A DNA stretch of 5,163 bases from Bacillota bacterium (GTDB lineage Bacteria; Bacillota_E; JAJZYS01; JAILZS01): NCBI GenBank assembly GCA_021817625.1, contig JAKASY010000199.1, positions 1 to 5,163 on the forward strand, in the 5' to 3' direction. Under the pieces are notes generated by a model. The model was not told where the DNA came from. It searched no databases and was given only the letters and a program-made list of their open reading frames with translations. This document shows, in pieces, positions 1 through 5,163 of this stretch. A program made the translations under genes and the position numbers. Each line of letters starts with the position of its first letter. Positions within the stretch are counted from its first letter, which is position 1.

Positions 1-868
1 TGAGCTCGCCGCCCGGGCCCCGCACGCGCGCGCAGGCGATGACCCCCCGAAGGCGCAGGAGCTCCTTGCGGATCGCGAGCGACACGGAGGCGGTGGCCTC
101 GAACACCAGCCAAGGCAGGAACGCCTCGTACAGGCGGCGCGCCCGCTCGCGCTCTCCGGACCGGTACGCCGCGACGAGCGCGCTCAGGACCTCTGGGTAG
201 GCGAAGCCCGTCATCGTGCCGTCGCTGCCGGCGTCCATCTCGTCCAGGAGGCTGAGGCCCCCCAGCCCGCCGAGCAGTGTGAATGGCCGTCCCCCGGCGG
301 CCCGCAGAACCTGCGCGGCCTTGAGAGCGCTCGGCGGCGCCTCGTTCTTCACCGCCTGAACCGCCTGTGCCTCAGCCAGGACGCGGCCGATCAGCGCCGC
401 CGGCATGGCCACGCCCGAGCTCTGAGGGTGGTCCTGGAGGACGATCGGCACACCCGACCGCCCCGCCTCCCGGTACAGGGCGGCGATCGCCTCGCCGTCC
501 ATGCCGGCGCTCGGCGCGAGGAGCACGCTGTGCGCGCCGAGCGCCGCCGCCTCGTCGATGCGTGCCCGCACGAGGCGCGCCGCCGGCGCCGACACGCCCA
601 CGCAGATCGGCACGGCGCCGCTGCGGCCGGCGACGACGGCGCGCACCGCCCGCGCGCGCTCCCCGTCGTCGAGCTTGGCCCCCTCGCCCATGACGGCCAG
701 GACGACGAGCCCCTCGGCGCCGCGCGCCTCGTAGAACGCCGCGAGGTGGGCGAGCCCCTCCTCGTCCAGGGCCTCGGACTCGTCGAAGGGCGTCGACAGG
801 ATGGCGTGGGCGCCCGGCGCCACGCCGCGCCCAGGCGCGTGCGCCGCCTCTCCCCCGGCCTGGCCCAC
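1..868 (-). CDS. DapA/NanA-superfamily aldolase or lyase (partial, C-terminus beyond window)
   Basis: The frame is open from GTG at 868 to the left edge, giving 289 residues without a stop. It is a class I (Schiff-base) TIM-barrel lyase of the dihydrodipicolinate synthase/N-acetylneuraminate lyase superfamily. Support includes the early ILSTPFD strand (23-29), the GEG loop at 61-63 and the Schiff-base lysine K174 in AVKNEAPP. GGLGG at 200-204 and the C-terminal KELLRLRGVI helix (268-277) also fit. Family members run to about 290-310 residues, so roughly 20 are probably missing. It is not a typical DapA: the YNxP motif carrying the catalytic tyrosine reads LQDHP (144-148), and the paired threonines before GEG are V59-M60. 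Lysine-biosynthetic function is therefore unlikely, and the substrate is unknown. GTG at 868 is preferred for its Shine-Dalgarno (AGGGGG, seven bases upstream). GTG at 823 would remove 15 weakly conserved residues and start closer to the usual family N-terminus, but it lacks a nearby ribosome site. Confidence 0.88.
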   Translation of the reverse strand, partial: MGQAGGEAAHAPGRGVAPGAHAILSTPFDESEALDEEGLAHLAAFYEARGAEGLVVLAVMGEGAKLDDGERARAVRAVVAGRSGAVPICVGVSAPAARLVRARIDEAAALGAHSVLLAPSAGMDGEAIAALYREAGRSGVPIVLQDHPQSSGVAMPAALIGRVLAEAQAVQAVKNEAPPSALKAAQVLRAAGGRPFTLLGGLGGLSLLDEMDAGSDGTMTGFAYPEVLSALVAAYRSGERERARRLYEAFLPWLVFEATASVSLAIRKELLRLRGVIACARVRGPGGEL

Positions 869-869
869 G

Positions 870-1811
870 TCAGTACCCCCTCTCCCGCTCGACGAGCCCT
901 GCGAGCGGCTCGCCGCGCTCGAAGCGCGCCAGGTTGTCGAGGAAGAACGCCGCCACCTCGTCGGTGCGGCTGGGGCCGGAGATGTGCGGGCTCACGGTCA
1001 CGCCGGGAAGGCTCCACAGCGGGCTCTCCGGCGGCAGGGGCTCGGTCTCGAACACGTCGAGGACGGCGCCGCCCGGCCGCCCGGCGCGGAGAGCCTCGAC
1101 GAGCGCCGCCTCGTCCACGACGGCGCCGCGGCCGACGTTGACCAGGACGGACCCGGGGCGCATGGCGGCGAGCACCTCGGCGCCCACGACGCCGCGAGTC
1201 TGGGGCGTAAGCGGCAGGACGAGGACCAGGTAGTCGAGCTCGCGCACGAACGCGGTCCAGGCGTCGGGCCCGAAGTGCCGGTCGACCAGGCCATCCGGGG
1301 CTGCCGTCCGGCTCAGGCCGAGCACGCGCATGTCGAACGCGCGGCCCTTGCGCACGACCTCCCGACCAATGGATCCCAGGCCGGCGACACCGAGCGTGCG
1401 GCCCGCCAGGCGCTCGGCCACGAACGGCCGCCAGAGGCGTTCGGCCTGCTGGGCGCGCACCCGCTCGAGGTCCCGCACGCGCGCGAGCAGCTCGGCGAAC
1501 ACGTACTCGGCGATCGACACGCCGAACTGGTCCACGATCCGCGTCACCGCGACCGAGCGGGGCAGCTCGGCGGCCGCGACGATGTCCTCGACCCCCGCGC
1601 CAAGGCACTGCACCCAGCGCAGGCGCGCAGCGAGCGCGTAGAGCTCGTGCGGCAGGCGCCACGAGAGCAGGATCTCCGCATCCGGCACGGCGGCGCGCGC
1701 GGCGGCGGGGTCCGACGCGGCGCGCACCACCGCCGTCGGCACCGCCCGGCGCACCGCCTCCGCGTAGTGCTCCGCCCCGCCACGGGCATAGACGAGAATC
1801 GTGCGGGCCAC
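870..1811 (-). CDS. NAD(P)-dependent D-2-hydroxyacid dehydrogenase
   Basis: The product is a 313-residue member of the D-isomer-specific 2-hydroxyacid dehydrogenase family, which reversibly reduces 2-keto acids to D-2-hydroxyacids in the cytoplasm. Numbered from the GTG start, the Rossmann dinucleotide motif GLGSIG is at 144-149. The catalytic triad of the family is present: Arg228 (NVGRG), Glu257 (DVFETEP) and His276 (SPHISG). Length matches single-subunit family members such as glyoxylate/hydroxypyruvate reductases, and no C-terminal ACT domain is present, which argues against a typical SerA phosphoglycerate dehydrogenase. I chose GTG at 1811 because GGGGGAGG lies six bases upstream and the protein then begins directly with the first strand (ARTILVYA). 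An in-frame ATG at 1838 would add nine Gly/Arg-rich residues and lies inside a hairpin. The stop is one base before the start of the DapA-like gene, so the two are probably co-translated. The exact substrate cannot be assigned from sequence; a 2-keto acid related to the neighbouring aldolase-type enzyme is a reasonable guess. Confidence 0.93.
   Translation of the reverse strand: MARTILVYARGGAEHYAEAVRRAVPTAVVRAASDPAAARAAVPDAEILLSWRLPHELYALAARLRWVQCLGAGVEDIVAAAELPRSVAVTRIVDQFGVSIAEYVFAELLARVRDLERVRAQQAERLWRPFVAERLAGRTLGVAGLGSIGREVVRKGRAFDMRVLGLSRTAAPDGLVDRHFGPDAWTAFVRELDYLVLVLPLTPQTRGVVGAEVLAAMRPGSVLVNVGRGAVVDEAALVEALRAGRPGGAVLDVFETEPLPPESPLWSLPGVTVSPHISGPSRTDEVAAFFLDNLARFERGEPLAGLVERERGY
876..881 (-). 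promoter_or_regulatory. Ribosome-binding site of the DapA-like gene, inside the dehydrogenase 3' end
   Basis: AGGGGG on the minus strand lies seven bases upstream of GTG at 868 and inside the last codons of the dehydrogenase gene. The stop TGA (872-870) and the GTG are separated by a single base, an arrangement typical of translational coupling. Confidence 0.6.
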
Positions 1812-1817
1812 GCCCGC

Positions 1818-1825
1818 CCTCCCCC
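1818..1825 (-). promoter_or_regulatory. Ribosome-binding site deciding the GTG start of the dehydrogenase
   Basis: GGGGGAGG on the minus strand lies six bases upstream of GTG at 1811. The alternative ATG at 1838 has only GC-rich sequence without a clear purine core in front of it. This favours the GTG start. Confidence 0.65.
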
Positions 1826-1829
1826 TTCC

Positions 1830-1846
1830 GGCCGGCATCGCCGGCC
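1830..1846. repeat. GC-rich hairpin between the GGDEF-EAL and dehydrogenase genes
   Basis: GGCCGGC (1830-1836) and GCCGGCC (1840-1846) are perfect inverted copies around a three-base loop, in the 83-base gap between the two genes. No T-run follows on the minus strand, so it is not a canonical intrinsic terminator. It could attenuate transcription or stabilise mRNA. In sequence this GC-rich such palindromes also occur by chance. Confidence 0.35.
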
Positions 1847-1894
1847 CGCCCCTGGCCTTCGACGCCCCCTGCCCCGGCCTCCTGCCGGTCCCGC

Positions 1895-4800
1895 TCAGGG
1901 CCTCGCCGCGGCCGCGAACAGCGCGGCAGACGCCCGGCTGAAGAACGTCCCCTGGGCCTCCACGAACGCCGTGATCGCCGCCTCGCGCACGCGCGCGTCG
2001 GCCGGCCGCTCGTTTACCAGGCGCGCCGCCGCGCGGTGGTGGCTCGCGTGCGCCGCCACCAGTTCCGCCACCAGCGGATCGGTGCGCCCGTCTCCCCAGC
2101 GCAAGAGCGGGCAGTCGTCGTCGTCGCCCAGCGTCGCCTCCTTCTCGAGCGCACGCGGGTAGCGGGTGGCCACCACCACGCGCTGCATCCAGCGCAGGTG
2201 CAGGTAGACCGCGGTCAGGAACTCGGAGCCTCGAAGCACCTCGGGCCCGACCTCGGGGCCGCCGTCGCGGCTACGGGCCGCGAATGCGTGCACCCAGGGC
2301 ATGACCTCCTCGGCCGGGAGCGGTCGGGTGTAGGCGTAACCCTGGCCCACGCGCACGCCGAGGCGCAGGACCGCCTCCTCGATTGCGGGGCTCTCCACGC
2401 CCTCGGCCACGATTGCGCGCTCCGACCCCGCCGCCATGAGCAGAATGGCCTGAACGATGGACCAGCTGTCGGTGGAGTCGAGCAGGCGGCGGGTGAAGGA
2501 GATGTCGACCTTGATGGAGTCGACGTTGAGCTCGTGCAGGTAGCCGAGCGAGGCGTAGCCGGTGCCGAAGTCGTCCAGGGCTACGCCGATGCCCAGGTCG
2601 TGCAGGGCGGCGATGATCTCCCGCGCCCGGCCGATGTCCTGCAGCGCCGCCGTCTCCGTGATCTCGAGCTCGAGGCCGTGCGCGCCCCCCGGGCCGAGGC
2701 GCCCGACGGCGGTGCGCACGTCGGCAAGGAAGCCTCCCGAGAGGAACCACTGCGGCGCGGCGTTGACCGCCAGGCGCGCGCCGCTGTACTCGCTCCGCCA
2801 AGCGCACCACTGCTCGACCGCGCTGCCCAGCACCCAGGCGCCGACCCGGCAGATCAGCGTCTCGTCGCGCAGGAGGGGCAGGAACTCGCCGGGCATGCGC
2901 AGGCCGCGTGCCGGGTCGTGCCAGCGCAAGAGGGCCTCGAATCCGACCACGCGCCGCGCGAGCATGTCCACCTGCGGCTCGTAGTGGAGCACGAGGCCAC
3001 CGGCGCGCAGGGCCTCGCTCAGGCCGTCGCGTACGAGTCGGATCTCCTCCTGCTGGCGCTCTACCGCCGGGTCGAACAGGCGCCCGCCGTGGCCGCCGCC
3101 GCTCTTCACGCTGTACATGGCGCGGTCGGCGCGGGCAAACAGCGTCTCGAGGTCACCGCCGTCCTCGGGCAGCACGGCCACGCCCACGCTGATGCCCATG
3201 TGGCCGCGGCGCGGCCCGAAGCGCACGTCGCGCTCGGTCACGTCGAGGATACGCCCGAGCCAGGCCTCGGGTGTGAGTCCCTCCGGCAGGAGCTCGAGCA
3301 GGGCGAACTCGTCGCCGCCGACGCGCCCCACCACCCCGCCCTCGCCCACCTGGCGGGAAAGCCGGCGTGCCAGGGTGCGCAGCACCTGGTCGCCGGCGCT
3401 GTGCCCGAACACGTCGTTCAGGCTGCGGAAGTCGTCCACGTCCACCAGGGCCACGCCGAGGCGCTGCCCGGCGGCGCGTGCCGCGGCGGCGAGCGTGCCG
3501 AAGCGCTCCCCGAAGGCGCGCCGATTCCACAGGTCGGTGACCGGGTCGCGCAGGGCCATGCGCTCGAGGCGCGCCTGAAGGGCCTTGCTCTCGCGCAGGT
3601 CGAGGAGGGAGGCCAGCAGGTGGGTGCCGGAGGGCGCCTTGACGCCGCCGACCCGTACCGCCACGGGCACAGCCGAGCCGTTGGCGTGTCGGGCCATCGC
3701 CTCGCCCACGAAGTTCGCGCTGCGCGCGCGCACCCGCCGCGCGGCGGCCGCGCGCCGCCATGCCGTCATGCGCTCACGGTCGGCGTCCATCATGAGCGTC
3801 ACCATGTCCTGGCCGAGGAGCTCGGGCACGCTGCGCCCGACGAGGTCGGCGAGCGTCCGGTTCACCTGCTGGATCCGCCCGGTCGCGTCGGTGAGCATGA
3901 CGCCCTCCGCCGCCTGGTCGAGCACCGCCTTGAGCGTCGACTCGCGCTCGCGCAGGCGCTCGTTCGCGCAGAGCGCCGCAAGGCCGTAGCTGATGTCGGC
4001 CGCCAGCTCTGCCACCAGCTCGCGGTCGCGCTCGGTGAAGAAGCCGGCGTCCGCGGCGAACAGGAGGAGCGCGCCGGCCCGCCCCTGCTCGCTCAGAGGG
4101 GCGGCCGCGAAAGAGCGGTACCCGGCCCGCAGGGCGAGGGCGCGCGCGGGGGAGTCGGTCGCATCGGCGGCGAGGTCCGCACCGGCCTGCACGGAGCCCG
4201 TCCGCAGCGCCGCGCCCACGAGCCCCTCGCCGCGGGCTGCGCGCGTCGCCAGCGCCGGCGGCAGGCGGCGCGTGAACCACGTGGGGCCGCCCGCGCCGCA
4301 CGCGATCTCGAAGCGCTCGCCGCTCTCGTCGAGGAAGCCGATCATGGCGACGCCACGCCCATCGGGGGAGAGATAGGTGGCCGCCGCCTCGCACACCCGG
4401 TTGAGGAGGTCGACCCTGCCGTGGGCCCGCACGATCGACTGGTTGCACTGGGAGAGCGCCCGGTACATGCGGCGCAGACGCTGCGCCTCGCGCGCCGCGT
4501 CGCTCGCGGAGCGCGTCAGCTCGAACCGCCGCCTGGCACCGCCCAGGTAGCGCCCGGCCGCCTCGAGGGCCGTGCGCTTGCTCTTGCTGTGGCTCAGGGC
4601 GTCACGCCCCGTGTCGGCCAGGGCAACGACGCCGACGCGCTCCGTGTCGACGAGCAGGGGGACGACCACGACCTCCCCGTGCCTGGCGAGTGCCTGCGCC
4701 TCGACCCCCCGCAGCGTGCGCACCGACCCCGCCACGGCGGCGGCCGTGAGCGACGACGCAACCACCTCTCCCGCCGCCGGCCCCGCGGGGGCGCCCGCCG

Positions 4801-5005
4801 AGGGCCATACCGCCTCGACGACGAGGCTGCCGCCACCGTCGAGGAATAGAGCGGTCGCCGTACGCGCGCCGATCAACCTCGCCATGGCCTCGAGCACCTG
4901 GTCCAGCCACGGTTGCCACTCGCCTGGGCTCTGGGTGCGGGCGACGAAGTCGAGGAAGCGGTCGAGGGGCTCGGACACCTTGGGGCGGGCGGTGGCCGCC
5001 GCCAT
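1895..5005 (-). CDS. GAF-GAF-PAS-GGDEF-EAL-CZB cyclic-di-GMP synthase/phosphodiesterase
   Basis: This 1036-residue protein, probably cytoplasmic since no membrane segment or signal peptide is visible, should make and/or degrade cyclic-di-GMP under sensory control. Two GAF-like sensor regions span about residues 14-165 and 196-345, joined by a charged helix (about 165-195). A PAS domain covers about 352-475. The GGDEF domain (about 484-645) has intact GGDEF at 563-567, metal-binding D522, and FRSLND and GHSAGD motifs. The inhibitory RxxD I-site is absent (GEGG at 554-557). The EAL domain (about 652-905) has EALLRW from E690, N748, E781, the DDFGTG loop (811-816), K832, the E868/E871 pair and Q888, so phosphodiesterase activity is likely. 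Residues 920-1030 look like a zinc-binding CZB domain: H936 (HLRW), C965 (CPLLRW), H986 and H990. The ATG at 5005 is supported by a strong Shine-Dalgarno seven bases upstream. The domain calls are firm for PAS, GGDEF and EAL and somewhat weaker for the two GAFs. Net activity cannot be read from sequence. Confidence 0.95.
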   Translation of the reverse strand: MAAATARPKVSEPLDRFLDFVARTQSPGEWQPWLDQVLEAMARLIGARTATALFLDGGGSLVVEAVWPSAGAPAGPAAGEVVASSLTAAAVAGSVRTLRGVEAQALARHGEVVVVPLLVDTERVGVVALADTGRDALSHSKSKRTALEAAGRYLGGARRRFELTRSASDAAREAQRLRRMYRALSQCNQSIVRAHGRVDLLNRVCEAAATYLSPDGRGVAMIGFLDESGERFEIACGAGGPTWFTRRLPPALATRAARGEGLVGAALRTGSVQAGADLAADATDSPARALALRAGYRSFAAAPLSEQGRAGALLLFAADAGFFTERDRELVAELAADISYGLAALCANERLRERESTLKAVLDQAAEGVMLTDATGRIQQVNRTLADLVGRSVPELLGQDMVTLMMDADRERMTAWRRAAAARRVRARSANFVGEAMARHANGSAVPVAVRVGGVKAPSGTHLLASLLDLRESKALQARLERMALRDPVTDLWNRRAFGERFGTLAAAARAAGQRLGVALVDVDDFRSLNDVFGHSAGDQVLRTLARRLSRQVGEGGVVGRVGGDEFALLELLPEGLTPEAWLGRILDVTERDVRFGPRRGHMGISVGVAVLPEDGGDLETLFARADRAMYSVKSGGGHGGRLFDPAVERQQEEIRLVRDGLSEALRAGGLVLHYEPQVDMLARRVVGFEALLRWHDPARGLRMPGEFLPLLRDETLICRVGAWVLGSAVEQWCAWRSEYSGARLAVNAAPQWFLSGGFLADVRTAVGRLGPGGAHGLELEITETAALQDIGRAREIIAALHDLGIGVALDDFGTGYASLGYLHELNVDSIKVDISFTRRLLDSTDSWSIVQAILLMAAGSERAIVAEGVESPAIEEAVLRLGVRVGQGYAYTRPLPAEEVMPWVHAFAARSRDGGPEVGPEVLRGSEFLTAVYLHLRWMQRVVVATRYPRALEKEATLGDDDDCPLLRWGDGRTDPLVAELVAAHASHHRAAARLVNERPADARVREAAITAFVEAQGTFFSRASAALFAAAARP

Positions 5006-5006
5006 C

Positions 5007-5016
5007 GGATCACCTC
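5007..5016 (-). promoter_or_regulatory. Ribosome-binding site of the GGDEF-EAL gene
   Basis: On the minus strand the sequence GAGGTGATCC ends one base before the ATG at 5005. Its GAGG core is seven bases from the start. All ten bases are complementary to the 3' tail of 16S rRNA, an unusually long match, and this fixes the start codon. Confidence 0.85.
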
Positions 5017-5052
5017 AGTGGAGGGCAAGCGCAGGCTTCAACGAGCCGCAGG

Positions 5053-5072
5053 GTTCCGATCAGGGTCGGAAC
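5053..5072. promoter_or_regulatory. Perfect inverted repeat upstream of the GGDEF-EAL gene, possible operator
   Basis: GTTCCGA (5053-5059) and TCGGAAC (5066-5072) are perfect inverted copies separated by six bases. The element lies about 50 bases upstream of the ATG and next to the only AT-richer patch of the region. It could be a dimeric regulator's binding site or a short hairpin in the 5' untranslated region. The symmetry is seen directly; the role is inference. Confidence 0.4.
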
Positions 5073-5093
5073 ATTCGAGTCATTTCTGGTCAA
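5065..5093 (-). promoter_or_regulatory. Weak candidate sigma70-type promoter for the GGDEF-EAL gene
   Basis: TTGACC on the minus strand (5093-5088) resembles a -35 box. At a spacing of 17 bases the -10 position reads TCCGAC (5070-5065), a poor match that overlaps the right arm of the inverted repeat. The surrounding 5074-5100 is the least GC-rich stretch in the window, which is the main reason to place a promoter here. An activator-dependent promoter would be consistent with the weak -10. Confidence 0.2.
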
Positions 5094-5163
5094 TCCTGCA
5101 ACCGCCCGGCCGCAGCCGCTGGGCGCGCCGCCCCACGGCCGCCCTCCTGGCGGGGTGTCGCAC

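Larger units (their letters stand above)
5017..5163. other. Upstream region with no assignable gene
   Basis: Apart from the inverted repeat and the weak promoter candidate I see no gene here. The right-hand part (5101-5163) is again very GC-rich and contains a short palindrome, CCGCC (5139-5143) with GGCGG (5149-5153). It could be the tail of an upstream gene, since a minus-strand frame stays open from the edge until a TGA near 5080, but the piece is too short to recognise. Confidence 0.4.

Noticed and set aside
391..1662. Open frame of 423 codons on the minus strand across the dehydrogenase and DapA-like genes
   Set aside because: Its product is Arg/Ala/Pro-rich low-complexity sequence in a shifted frame. 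The two genuine reading frames in the same region encode full family motifs.
801..2162. Open frame of 453 codons on the plus strand
   Set aside because: It crosses two real minus-strand genes and their gap, has no recognisable domain, and is explained by the scarcity of stop codons in high-GC DNA.
2036..4849. Open frame of 937 codons on the plus strand, antisense to the GGDEF-EAL gene
   Set aside because: It is a mirror frame produced by the strong third-position GC bias of the real gene. Its translation shows no recognisable domain and is rich in His, Arg, Ala and Gly, while the opposite strand encodes clear conserved motifs.
5007..5016. Plus-strand GGATCACCTC identical to the 3' end of bacterial 16S rRNA
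   Set aside because: No other rRNA sequence flanks it. It is the complement of the minus-strand Shine-Dalgarno sequence directly before an ATG.
5017..5040. Possible sigma54 promoter around TTGC on the minus strand
   Set aside because: The GG element expected at the -24 position is missing at the required distance from the GC element.
5139..5153. CCGCC/GGCGG palindrome as a terminator of an upstream gene
   Set aside because: The stem is only five base pairs, no T-run follows on either strand, and palindromes of this kind are expected by chance at this GC content.

Overview
The window is very GC-rich (above 70% by eye) and holds three genes, all on the minus strand. They read, in transcription order, from about 5005 down to the left edge. 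The multidomain GGDEF-EAL protein, the D-2-hydroxyacid dehydrogenase and the DapA-superfamily aldolase/lyase suggest a free-living high-GC bacterium, most likely a proteobacterium. That placement is inference from gene content and base composition only; no marker gene is present.

Region 5006-5163 is an upstream non-coding stretch. It holds the window's only relatively AT-rich patch, a perfect 7-bp inverted repeat (5053-5072) and a strong ribosome-binding site. Region 1895-5005 encodes a 1036-residue cyclic-di-GMP enzyme. I read its layout as GAF-GAF-PAS-GGDEF-EAL followed by a C-terminal chemoreceptor zinc-binding (CZB) domain. Region 1812-1894 is an 83-nt gap with a GC-rich hairpin. Region 870-1811 encodes a D-2-hydroxyacid dehydrogenase of 313 residues, taken from a GTG start. 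Region 1-868 encodes a DapA (dihydrodipicolinate synthase/N-acetylneuraminate lyase) superfamily protein. It starts one nucleotide after the dehydrogenase stop codon and is cut off at the left edge, probably only some 20 residues before its end.

The dehydrogenase and the DapA-like gene form a tightly coupled pair, probably two steps of one small-molecule (2-keto acid or sugar acid) pathway. The c-di-GMP enzyme lies upstream in the same orientation and may or may not share their transcript. No RNA genes, mobile elements or CRISPR arrays were seen. The points most worth a second look are the zinc-sensor tail on the c-di-GMP enzyme, the lost I-site motif in its GGDEF domain, and the DapA-like protein that keeps the Schiff-base lysine but lacks the usual catalytic tyrosine and paired threonines.
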